A DNA stretch of 64,000 nt, taken from positions 23,919 through 87,918 of the forward strand of contig CAOKLO010000006.1 of NCBI GenBank assembly GCA_948469375.1, written 5' to 3'. Both the position numbers and the translations under genes were made by a program. The notes beneath the pieces were generated by a model, which was not told the origin of the DNA, did no database searches, and saw nothing but the letters and a program-made list of their open reading frames with translations. The stretch is from an uncultured bacterium. Lineage in GTDB: Bacteria; Bacillota; Clostridia; Oscillospirales; Oscillospiraceae. Below are positions 10,741 to 17,385 of this stretch, one piece after another; the first letter of the stretch is position 1; each line of letters starts with the position of its first letter.

Positions 10741-11370
10741 ATGGAAATTAGCGTATTAAGACTTGGCCAGATTGGCACCAACTGTTATATTTTCCGCAAG
10801 GAGGGCGCTCACAAGTGCGGCGTGGTGGACCCCGGCGACCAGGGTGAGCAGGTGGCCCGGTGGCTGGTGGACAAGGGACTGGAGGCGGAGGCCGTCCTCC
10901 TGACCCACGGCCACTTTGACCACATTCTGGGCATCCCCGGTCTGCGGGAGGAGTGGCCGGATCTGCTCGTGTACTGCCACCCCGCCGATGTGGGCGAGGG
11001 CGATACCGCGAATGTGTTTGGGGCCAGCTTCCCCACCGTCAGGTCCTTTGGGGGCGTCACCCCCTATAAGGAGGGAGATGTGATCCAAGTCGCCGGGATC
11101 GATGTGGAGGTTTTGGAGACTCCGGGGCATACGCCCGGGTCCGTGACCCTGCGGGCGGAGGATGTGCTGTTCACCGGAGACACCCTGTTCGAGGGCTCTA
11201 TGGGCCGGACCGATCTGCCGGGGGGAGATGAGAAAACCATCATGAAATCCCTCAAGCGGCTGGGTGAGCTGGAGGGGGATTACAAGGTGCTCCCCGGCCA
11301 CGAGGGGCGATCCACCCTGGAGCGGGAGCGGAAGAGCAATTACTGTCTGAAAGCAGCCATGGGCCGATGA
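10741..11370 (+). CDS. Metallo-beta-lactamase-fold hydrolase (GloB-like)
   Basis: A 209-residue protein with the metal-binding motif THGHFDH near residue 60, then PGHTPGS, FTGDTLF and a final LPGHE, giving the full set of zinc ligands. This matches the short glyoxalase-II-like subgroup common in Firmicutes; the true substrate is unknown. The ATG at 10741 is favoured because GGAG lies eight bases before it; GTG 10732 and ATG 10735 are in frame but too close to that site. Its stop overlaps hemZ by four bases, an arrangement seen in related genomes, so the two are translationally coupled. Confidence 0.85.
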   Translation: MEISVLRLGQIGTNCYIFRKEGAHKCGVVDPGDQGEQVARWLVDKGLEAEAVLLTHGHFDHILGIPGLREEWPDLLVYCHPADVGEGDTANVFGASFPTVRSFGGVTPYKEGDVIQVAGIDVEVLETPGHTPGSVTLRAEDVLFTGDTLFEGSMGRTDLPGGDEKTIMKSLKRLGELEGDYKVLPGHEGRSTLERERKSNYCLKAAMGR

Positions 11371-12905
11371 TAATCTGGTTTACCGAGCACAACTGGCCCT
11401 GGAATCCGGAGCGGTACCGGTTCCCCGCCGAGCAGATGCTGCTCACCCTGTTTCCCGGCGAAAGGCCGGAGTACCCGGACGAGCTGCCTGAAAGCCTGGG
11501 TGAGCGGGGCGTGATGATCGCCCTCAGCCGGGGGCCCAAGAAGGCCAGCATCAGCGTGATGGTCAAGATGGACGGCCGGTGCCGGAACGGCGTGGTGCGC
11601 TTCCCGTCGGATAAGCTGGACGAGCCGCAGGAGCAGGTGTACCACACCGTCTCCCATGCCCTGAAACAGGCGTTTTACCAGGCCGGGACGGCCTTGCTGG
11701 GATATGAGCTGCCCTGGGGGTCCCTCACCGGAGTGCGGCCTGTGAAGCTGCCCACCCGCGCCATGCTGGCAGGAAAAACGGCGAAACAGGCTCAGCGGGA
11801 GCTGGAAAAGGTGTACCGCGTCTCCCCGCCCCGGGCGGCGCTGGCGGTGGAGTGCGCCAAATCAGCGCTGGACGTGAAAAAGAGCTTGGCCGGGAACGAA
11901 ATGGCTTTGTACATTGGCGTTCCCTTCTGCCCCACCCGGTGCGCCTATTGTTCGTTCATCTCTGCCGACGTGAAGCGGTCCCTGTCCCTGGTGGAACCCT
12001 ATGTGGACGCGCTGTACCGGGAAATCGAGCTGGCGGGCAGGCTGCTTCGAGAGCGGGAGCTGCACATCAGCTGCGCGTATATGGGCGGCGGCACTCCCAC
12101 CACTCTGTCGGCGGAACAGCTCCACAAGGTGCTCTCTGCTGTGGAAAACTTTCTGCCCATGGAACGCTGTTCCGAGTTCACCGTGGAGGCTGGACGGCCC
12201 GACACCATTACTGCGGACAAGCTGAAAACGCTGAGGGAACATGGAATCCACCGCATCTCCATCAATCCCCAGACCATGGAGGACGATGTGCTCCAGGCCA
12301 TGGGCCGGGCCCACACCGCAGCGGAAATTGTGGAAGCGATGGCGCTTTCAAAGGGGCACTTCGGCGGTATGGTGAACATGGACCTCATCGCCGGACTGCC
12401 CACCGATACGCTGGAGGGTTTTGAGCGGACCCTGGAGCGGGTGATCGGCATGGACCCGGCCAATATCACCGTCCACACGCTGGCGCTGAAAAAGGGCTCC
12501 CGCCTCACCGAGGAGAGCGGGGAGCCGTGCGCCCCCGAGACGGTGGAGGCTATGCTGGCCCTGGCCTGGCCGTACCTGCGGGAGGCGGGATACAGGCCCT
12601 ATTACCTCTACCGGCAGAAATACATGTCCGGGTCCTTTGAAAACGTGGGCTGGGCAAGGACGGGGACGGTCTGCGCCTACAACATCGTGATGATGGAGGA
12701 GCTGCAAAGCGTGCTGTCCCTGGGGGCCGGAGGCATCACCAAGCTGGTGGACCCTGACAACGGTCAAATTATCCGCCTGAACAACCCCAAATATGCCAAG
12801 GAGTATTTGGAGAGCTGGGAGAAAATCTCCGCCGCCAAGCAGACCGCCGCCGACTTCCAGACGGCGCTGGCCCGGCGTACGCAGGGGGCTGCGTGCGGCT
12901 CATAG
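11367..12905 (+). CDS. hemZ: Oxygen-independent coproporphyrinogen dehydrogenase HemZ
   Basis: A 512-residue radical SAM protein of the HemZ branch. An N-terminal extension of about 165 residues precedes the SAM domain, whose cluster motif CPTRCAYC has cysteines at residues 188, 192 and 195. The motif GGGTPTTLSAEQL follows and the HemN-like C-terminal part is complete. HemN-type enzymes convert coproporphyrinogen III to protoporphyrinogen IX; no other haem gene is in the window, so the physiological role remains an inference. It overlaps the upstream hydrolase gene by four bases and is followed at once by a strong terminator. Confidence 0.88.
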   Translation: MIIWFTEHNWPWNPERYRFPAEQMLLTLFPGERPEYPDELPESLGERGVMIALSRGPKKASISVMVKMDGRCRNGVVRFPSDKLDEPQEQVYHTVSHALKQAFYQAGTALLGYELPWGSLTGVRPVKLPTRAMLAGKTAKQAQRELEKVYRVSPPRAALAVECAKSALDVKKSLAGNEMALYIGVPFCPTRCAYCSFISADVKRSLSLVEPYVDALYREIELAGRLLRERELHISCAYMGGGTPTTLSAEQLHKVLSAVENFLPMERCSEFTVEAGRPDTITADKLKTLREHGIHRISINPQTMEDDVLQAMGRAHTAAEIVEAMALSKGHFGGMVNMDLIAGLPTDTLEGFERTLERVIGMDPANITVHTLALKKGSRLTEESGEPCAPETVEAMLALAWPYLREAGYRPYYLYRQKYMSGSFENVGWARTGTVCAYNIVMMEELQSVLSLGAGGITKLVDPDNGQIIRLNNPKYAKEYLESWEKISAAKQTAADFQTALARRTQGAACGS

Positions 12906-12913
12906 AAAATGTA

Positions 12914-12945
12914 AAAGGGAAGCGCTGAAATCAGCGCTTCCCTTT
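12914..12945. terminator. Bidirectional terminator between hemZ and the lipoprotein gene
   Basis: A perfect 15-bp stem (AAAGGGAAGCGCTGA / TCAGCGCTTCCCTTT) with a two-base loop lies between converging genes. It can stop hemZ on the + strand and the lipoprotein gene on the - strand. Confidence 0.9.
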
Positions 12946-12960
12946 CTTAAGTAACAAAAC

Positions 12961-13623
12961 TTACTTTTTGGTAAACACCAGGGGATACAGGCCCATCAGG
13001 GAGCTGTCCTCCACGCCCTCACCGGTGAGGGTCAGCTTGTCGCCGTCCAACTCATAGGCCTCCATGCCGGGGCCTGCGTCGTCGGTCAGGGTGAGAATTC
13101 CGCCCTTGGCCTTAAAGGTGCCGCTGCTCTCCATCTCGTCGGTGGAGGACATGAGGGTTTCCTTATCAAGGGCGTCGCCAAAGGTGTCGTCATAGAATTC
13201 GTCCATGGTAGTATCGGCGGCCTCGAAGAATTCATCCAGAGTCATGTCCGGATACTCCTGGGCGACCATATCCTCAAGATACCGGGTGAAGCCGTTCTTC
13301 AAGGTGTCGATCACCATATCGACGCTCTTTTCCATGGAAGCCTGGTCGGCGGCCAGGGTGTAGGAATCGTCGTCACGGAAGGTAAGGGTCAGGGTGACGG
13401 TGAAATCGCTGAGGGTGAAGTAGCTCATCAGCTCTTCGTCGCCGCCCATGCCGGCCTTCATCTCGTCGTTCATCATATCGGTCAGGTCAAGGGTGGTCTC
13501 CCACTCGCCGACCAAGGCCTCCTTGTCCTTGTCTCCGCCGCACCCTGAACACGCCAGCAGAATGGCGCACAGCAGGCTTAAAGAGACCACAAAAGCTGCG
13601 CTCTTTCTCATGTTCTGTTTCAT
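12961..13623 (-). CDS. Putative lipoprotein of unknown function
   Basis: A 220-residue protein with a lipoprotein signal: a basic start (MKQNMRKS), a hydrophobic stretch, then LLAC with Cys25 as the likely lipidated residue (Cys28 is close by). The mature part is acidic. It begins with a GEWETTLDLTDMM segment, and a later SGTFKAKGGILTLTDD segment resembles the beta-rich copies seen in many clostridial extracytoplasmic proteins. No enzyme motif is visible. It is monocistronic, read from a good promoter at 13685-13713 and ended by a shared terminator. A cell-surface or envelope role is inferred only from the signal. Confidence 0.75.
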   Translation of the reverse strand: MKQNMRKSAAFVVSLSLLCAILLACSGCGGDKDKEALVGEWETTLDLTDMMNDEMKAGMGGDEELMSYFTLSDFTVTLTLTFRDDDSYTLAADQASMEKSVDMVIDTLKNGFTRYLEDMVAQEYPDMTLDEFFEAADTTMDEFYDDTFGDALDKETLMSSTDEMESSGTFKAKGGILTLTDDAGPGMEAYELDGDKLTLTGEGVEDSSLMGLYPLVFTKK

Positions 13624-13684
13624 TTACAATCCAATCCTCTTTTCAAAAAATAATTCCGGCCTTCCGGCCAAACAACCAATAGCC

Positions 13685-13713
13685 ATTTTACTATGTTGAT
13701 TTTCGTTTGTCAA
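13685..13713 (-). promoter_or_regulatory. Promoter of the lipoprotein gene
   Basis: On the complement there is TTGACA (13708-13713), a 17-base spacer and TAAAAT (13685-13690), about 60 bases upstream of the start codon. Confidence 0.8.
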
Positions 13714-13747
13714 TGACAGGAAAATCATTAAATTTTCCGAGAAGACC

Positions 13748-13776
13748 TTGACATTTAAAATATAGACTGATATACT
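13748..13776 (+). promoter_or_regulatory. rplU operon promoter
   Basis: TTGACA at 13748-13753, a 17-base spacer and TATACT at 13771-13776. The start codon of rplU lies about 220 bases downstream, leaving a long structured leader. Confidence 0.88.
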
Positions 13777-13808
13777 GTCAGCGCCGCTTTGAATGGGTAG
13801 AAGCGTGA

Positions 13809-13938
13809 GGATAGGCACATAGGGGAGTTTGGACCGAAGCGAGGACAAAAAACCAGGATCTGCGAAGCAGATCCGTATTTTGTCCGAGGCGAAGGGAAAA
13901 CGACCCGGCCATGTGCCCAATCCGAGCGTGACAACAAG
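13809..13938 (+). repeat. Structured repeat R, copy A, in the rplU leader
   Basis: A 130-base element with nested stems. The outer stem pairs GGAT-AGGCACAT (13809-13820) with ATGTGCCCAATCC ending near 13923. An inner stem pairs GGACAAAA with TTTTGTCC, and a hairpin GGATCTGC-GAA-GCAGATCC caps it. It ends GAGCGTGACAAC. Copies with compensating base changes occur at 24204-24329, 27225-27347 and 38761-38886. Here it lies inside the L21 mRNA leader. It might overlap or act as the L21 autoregulatory leader known in Firmicutes; I could not match it to that structure. Confidence 0.65.
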
Positions 13939-13995
13939 TGGGAGCAAATCCCCGCCCCCGACAGCGAGCCCGTAATTAAGGAAAGGAGTGCAGAT

Positions 13996-14307
13996 ATGCA
14001 CGCGATCATTGAGACCGGCGGCAAGCAGTACAAGGTGGCCGAGGGCGACACCCTCTACATCGAGAAGCTGAATGTGGAAGCCGGACAGACCGTCACCTTT
14101 GACAAGGTGCTGGCCGTCCTGGACGGCGACAGCGCCAAGTTCGGCGCCCCCGCTGTGGACGGCGCATCCGTCACCGCCAACGTGGTGAAGAACGGCAAGG
14201 GCAAGAAGGTGCTGGTGTTCAAGTACAAGCCCAAAAAGAATTACCGCCGCCGTCAGGGCCATCGTCAGCCCTACACCAAGGTGGAGATCACCAAGGTCAA
14301 CGCCTAA
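13996..14307 (+). CDS. rplU: 50S ribosomal protein L21
   Basis: A 103-residue L21 starting [25 protein letters not shown], with the characteristic [20 protein letters not shown]-terminus that contacts 23S rRNA. AAAGGAGTG lies just before the ATG. It heads the rplU-prp-rpmA set, the standard Firmicute arrangement in which the protease gene lies between the L21 and L27 genes. Transcription comes from the promoter at 13748 through a leader of about 220 bases that could hold autoregulation. Confidence 0.98.
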   Translation: MHAIIETGGKQYKVAEGDTLYIEKLNVEAGQTVTFDKVLAVLDGDSAKFGAPAVDGASVTANVVKNGKGKKVLVFKYKPKKNYRRRQGHRQPYTKVEITKVNA

Positions 14308-14319
14308 GAGGGATCGGCG

Positions 14320-14670
14320 ATGACCACCGTCACCTTCCACAGCGCGCAGGGCCGCATCGACGGCTTCGTGGTGGAGGGCCACAGCGGGTACGCAGAAGAG
14401 GGCTCAGACATTGTCTGCGCCGCTGTCTCCGCCGCCGTGGGGCTCACCGAGTGCACCATCAATGAGGTGCTGGGCCTGGGGGCCCCGGTGAAGGCCCAGG
14501 AGAAGGATGCCCGCATCTCCCTCAGGCTCCCCAACGGGCTGAGCGAGGAGAACGAATATGCTTGTCAGAACCTTCTGACGGGCATGATGGTCTACCTCCA
14601 GGCCATGGGGTCGGAATATCCCGAAAATCTCATCGTCCTGCTGGATGATGATGACGACGACGAGGACTGA
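14320..14670 (+). CDS. prp: Ribosomal-processing cysteine protease Prp
   Basis: A 116-residue Prp, the protease that removes the N-terminal extension of ribosomal protein L27 in Firmicutes. The catalytic pair is visible as His21 in EGHSGYAEEGSD and Cys33 in DIVCAAVSA, matching the spacing of the studied Staphylococcus enzyme. The C-terminus is unusually acidic (LLDDDDDDED). It lies between rplU and rpmA, and the L27 encoded next door has the matching cleavable N-terminus. Loss of cleavage is known to be lethal in Staphylococcus, so the gene is probably essential. Confidence 0.93.
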   Translation: MTTVTFHSAQGRIDGFVVEGHSGYAEEGSDIVCAAVSAAVGLTECTINEVLGLGAPVKAQEKDARISLRLPNGLSEENEYACQNLLTGMMVYLQAMGSEYPENLIVLLDDDDDDED

Positions 14671-14712
14671 GGTCCCCGCCTTCAACCTTTAACAGAAAGG
14701 ACGGAAACGACT

Positions 14713-14997
14713 ATGCTGAAGCTCAACATCCAGTTCTTCGCCCATAAAAAGGGCGGCGGCTCCACCAAGAACGGCCGTGACTCCCAGGCCAAGCGCCTGG
14801 GCGTGAAGCGGGCCGACGGCCAGTACGTGCTGGCGGGCAATATCCTGGTGCGCCAGCGCGGCACCCACATCCACCCCGGCGTCAACGTGGGCAAGGGCAG
14901 CGACGACACCCTGTTCGCCCTCAAGGACGGCAAGGTGAAGTTCGAGCGCCTGGGCAAGGACCGCAAGCAGGTCTCCATTGTCGAGATTGCACAGTAA
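14713..14997 (+). CDS. rpmA: 50S ribosomal protein L27 with cleavable N-terminus
   Basis: A 94-residue L27. The first nine residues, MLKLNIQFF, form the extension cleaved by Prp between Phe9 and Ala10, leaving the mature start AHKKGGGST, whose tail reaches the peptidyl-transferase centre. The rest ([31 protein letters not shown]) is typical. AGAAAGGA precedes the ATG. A terminator follows directly at 15008-15043, so obg is probably expressed partly by read-through or from another promoter. Confidence 0.98.
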   Translation: MLKLNIQFFAHKKGGGSTKNGRDSQAKRLGVKRADGQYVLAGNILVRQRGTHIHPGVNVGKGSDDTLFALKDGKVKFERLGKDRKQVSIVEIAQ

Positions 14998-15007
14998 AAT
15001 TTGCCTG

Positions 15008-15043
15008 AAAAGCCGCAAACGGTCCCCCGTTTGCGGCTTTTTT
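15008..15043 (+). terminator. Terminator after rpmA
   Basis: The stem AAAAGCCGCAAACGG / CCGTTTGCGGCTTTT is followed by a run of T residues, ten bases after the rpmA stop. Confidence 0.9.
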
Positions 15044-15065
15044 CATAAGAAAGGAGCGCGCAGAT

Positions 15066-15272
15066 GTGAGAACGCGGTTACAACTTCAGGGAATCATTTT
15101 TATCCTCTTTGGAATGCTGCTGGTGCTGGTTGCCGTGGTGAACGACAACTGGGTACGCATGATGCCTCAGGGCATCGGCGGCGTCTTTTCCTTTGTTTTG
15201 GTCTGGCTGGGGCTGATTATGGGCATCCTGGGGGTGGCGCTCAGCCTTTCCAAAGAAAGCGACGATAAATAA
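15066..15272 (+). CDS. Small two-helix membrane protein
   Basis: A 68-residue protein starting at GTG with AAAGGAG nine bases upstream. Two hydrophobic segments are visible, near residues 8-24 (LQGIIFILFGMLLVLVAVV) and 38-60 (GVFSFVLVWLGLIMGILGVAL), followed by a short charged tail (SKESDDK). No known motif is recognised. It sits between the rpmA terminator and obg, 12 bases before the obg start, so it is likely co-transcribed with obg. The function is unknown. Confidence 0.65.
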   Translation: MRTRLQLQGIIFILFGMLLVLVAVVNDNWVRMMPQGIGGVFSFVLVWLGLIMGILGVALSLSKESDDK

Positions 15273-15284
15273 CAGGAGGTCTTT

Positions 15285-16568
15285 ATGGCCAATCAATTCA
15301 TCGATACCGCCCGGATCACCGTCCGGGCGGGGACCGGCGGCGGCGGCGCGGTGGCCTTCCACCGGGAGAAATATGTGGCGGCGGGCGGCCCCGACGGCGG
15401 CGACGGCGGCCGGGGCGGAGATATCATCCTGCGGGTGGACCCCCATATGTCCACCCTGATGGATTTCCGCTATAAACGCAAGTACACCGCCGAGAACGGC
15501 AAAGACGGCCAGGGCAAGCGGTGCTCTGGCAAGGACGGAAACGATTTGGTCATCCGCGTCCCCAAGGGCACGGTGGTCCGGGACCTGGAGACAAAGGAGA
15601 TCATCTGTGACATGTCCGGCCAGGAGGACTTCGTGCTGGCAAGGGGGGGCAACGGCGGCTGGGGCAACCAGCACTTCGCCACCCCCACCCGTCAGGTCCC
15701 CCGGTTTGCCAAGGCGGGACTGCCGGGGCAGTACCGGGAGGTCCTTTTGGAGTTGAAGCTGCTGGCCGACGTGGGGCTGGTGGGCTTCCCCAACGTGGGG
15801 AAATCCACCCTGCTCAGTGTGGTCACCCGTGCCCAGCCCAAGATCGCCAACTACCACTTCACCACCCTCTCCCCCAACCTGGGCGTGGTGGCCGTGGACG
15901 AGGGGACGTCCTTCGTGCTGGCCGACATCCCCGGGATCATCGAGGGCGCGGCGGACGGCGCGGGCCTGGGCCATGATTTCCTGCGCCATGTGGACCGCTG
16001 CCGCCTGCTCATCCATGTGGTGGACGTGTCCGGCTCAGAGGGCCGGGACCCGGTGGCCGATTTCGACGCCATCTGCCAGGAGCTCCAGCGCTGGTCCCCG
16101 GAGCTGGCCTCCCGGCGGATGCTGGTGGCCGCCAACAAGGTGGATATCATGGAGGACCCAGAGCTTTTGCAAAAGCTGCGCTCCCATGTGGAGGCCAAGG
16201 GCTGTCCCCTGTTTGAGCTGTCCGCCGCCACCCACCAGGGGACGAAGGAGCTGATGTACGCCGCCGCCCGGGAGCTGGCGGACCTACCTCCGGTCATCGT
16301 CTACGAGCCCACCTATGTGGAGCGCCCGCCGGAGGTGGACACCTCCGAGTCCCTGGACATCCAGCAGGACGAGGACGGCGTCTGGCTGGTGGACGGGCCC
16401 TGGCTGCGACAGCTCATGGCCAACGTGAACTTCTCCGACTACGAGAGCCGGAACTGGTTCGAGCGGCGGCTGCGGGACGCGGGAGTCTATCAGCAGTTGG
16501 AGGATTTGGGCGTGCAGGACGGGGACACGGTGTGCCTGTACAATCTGGAATTTGAGTACCAACGTTAA
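15285..16568 (+). CDS. obgE: GTPase Obg/CgtA
   Basis: A 427-residue Obg, a GTPase needed for large-subunit assembly and stress responses. The glycine-rich Obg fold spans residues 1-155 (RAGTGGGGAVAFHREKYV, GGPDGGDGGRGG). The G domain has GFPNVGKST near residue 165, DIPG as G3 and ANKVD as G4. A C-terminal OCT domain of about 75 residues is present, as in many Firmicute and actinobacterial Obg proteins. An AGGAGGT site precedes the ATG. It lies downstream of rplU-prp-rpmA, the usual neighbourhood. A repeat arm begins about 10 bases after its stop. Confidence 0.97.
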   Translation: MANQFIDTARITVRAGTGGGGAVAFHREKYVAAGGPDGGDGGRGGDIILRVDPHMSTLMDFRYKRKYTAENGKDGQGKRCSGKDGNDLVIRVPKGTVVRDLETKEIICDMSGQEDFVLARGGNGGWGNQHFATPTRQVPRFAKAGLPGQYREVLLELKLLADVGLVGFPNVGKSTLLSVVTRAQPKIANYHFTTLSPNLGVVAVDEGTSFVLADIPGIIEGAADGAGLGHDFLRHVDRCRLLIHVVDVSGSEGRDPVADFDAICQELQRWSPELASRRMLVAANKVDIMEDPELLQKLRSHVEAKGCPLFELSAATHQGTKELMYAAARELADLPPVIVYEPTYVERPPEVDTSESLDIQQDEDGVWLVDGPWLRQLMANVNFSDYESRNWFERRLRDAGVYQQLEDLGVQDGDTVCLYNLEFEYQR

Positions 16569-16654
16569 GATCAAGGGCCTTACTTTTTCTTTGAAAAGAA
16601 AAAGTAAGCAAAAAGAAACTTTTAGGGCCCTGTCCATGCGGACAGGGCCTTGTT

Positions 16655-16963
16655 TTACTTCATAGGTGTACTGATTGGATAGGCCCAGCCTAAGATATGC
16701 CCCTTGGGCAGTTCAAAACAGGTATCCCCTATTTGGTGAGAATAAGCGCCGTTTTCATAAGAAAAAAAGTCAAAGGAAATTTCATCCATGACGGGATCAT
16801 AGAATTTTAGAAGGACATAGCGGGCGTTCTGCGGCGGCGTGTCGGGTGAACGCCAGGGTATAATCGTGACCTCGTCCATACTCTGTATCCCCAAAATGTC
16901 CATCAGTTCCCGCTCCCGGATTGCGTCATATAAAAGCTGTTCCGTGCCGTCCCATATCCGCAT
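16655..16963 (-). CDS. Uncharacterised protein in the repeat-bounded cassette
   Basis: A 102-residue protein with no motif that I recognise. It starts MRIWDGTEQLLYDAIRERELMDILG and is rich in aromatic and acidic residues later (YDPVMDEISFDFFSYENGAY). The ATG at 16963 is chosen because GAGGTG lies nine bases before it; an earlier in-frame ATG at 16996 overlaps a likely operator. There is no signal peptide or membrane segment. It is divergent from a small XRE regulator, and its stop lies six bases inside the left hairpin arm. A toxin or effector controlled by the divergent regulator is possible but unsupported by sequence. Confidence 0.5.
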   Translation of the reverse strand: MRIWDGTEQLLYDAIRERELMDILGIQSMDEVTIIPWRSPDTPPQNARYVLLKFYDPVMDEISFDFFSYENGAYSHQIGDTCFELPKGHILGWAYPISTPMK

Positions 16964-16991
16964 GACAAACTTCACCTCAAGACAATCATAG

Positions 16992-17027
16992 AGCATTTTG
17001 AGTTATAAGTCAATAGAGCAAAATGCT
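16992..17027. promoter_or_regulatory. Possible operator in the divergent cassette promoter region
   Basis: A perfect 9-bp inverted repeat, AGCATTTTG (16992-17000) and CAAAATGCT (17019-17027), lies between the two divergent genes. It is followed by two TATACTTT copies (17033 and 17044) that could serve as -10 elements. An XRE dimer site is a reasonable guess. Confidence 0.45.
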
Positions 17028-17072
17028 TTATCTATACTTTGTGTATACTTTCATTTTGGAAGGGGTACACAA

Positions 17073-17300
17073 ATGGTGTATAGAAGGATTCGTGATTTGA
17101 GGGAAGATTCCGACTTGAAACAAAAGGTTCTTGCAGAATATTTGAACTGTTCACAAGTTTGCTATTCGCAGTATGAACTTGGTAAACGGGATATCCCCAC
17201 AGAGGTTTTAATCAAATTGGCCGACTACTACGGGACAAGCATCGATTATCTTTTGGGCCGTACGGACGTGACGACGCCCTACCCTGCCGCAAAACGCTAA
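17073..17300 (+). CDS. Small XRE-family helix-turn-helix regulator
   Basis: A 75-residue DNA-binding protein consisting almost only of a Cro/CI-type HTH: IRDLREDSDLKQKVLAEYLNCSQVCYSQYELGKRDIPTEVLIKLADYYGTSIDYLLG. This is the standard five-helix arrangement, with recognition near SQVCYSQYE. The ATG at 17073 follows GGAAGGGG; upstream in-frame residues would come from the promoter region. It is divergent from the unknown cassette gene and probably represses both through the inverted repeat at 16992-17027. The TAA lies five bases before the right arm hairpin. Confidence 0.85.
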   Translation: MVYRRIRDLREDSDLKQKVLAEYLNCSQVCYSQYELGKRDIPTEVLIKLADYYGTSIDYLLGRTDVTTPYPAAKR

Positions 17301-17385
17301 AAGAGGCCCTGTCCGAATGGACAGGGCCATTAAAGTTTCTTTTTTCGCTGCCTTTTTTCTTTTCAAAGAAAAAAGGCAGGACCTT

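Larger units (their letters stand above)
16579..17379. mobile_element. Cassette with about 70-bp inverted arms carrying two genes
   Basis: The left arm is a 14-bp hairpin (16579-16608), then CAAAAAGAAACTTTTAG, then a second hairpin GGCCCTGTCC-ATGC-GGACAGGGCC (16626-16649). The right arm repeats this in inverted order: GGCCCTGTCC-GAAT-GGACAGGGCC (17305-17328), then TAAAGTTTCTTTTTTCG, then a hairpin at 17348-17379. Between the arms are a divergent gene pair (16655-16963 and 17073-17300). The same arms without genes occur at 10482-10711 and 46309-46540. The hairpins may also serve as terminators on both sides. Mobility is inferred from recurrence only; no transposase is present. Confidence 0.55.

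Noticed and set aside
13777-13995. Firm identification of the rplU leader as the known L21 leader
   Set aside because: The leader is structured and in the right place, but its sequence matches the dispersed repeat R rather than anything I can identify as the L21 leader.
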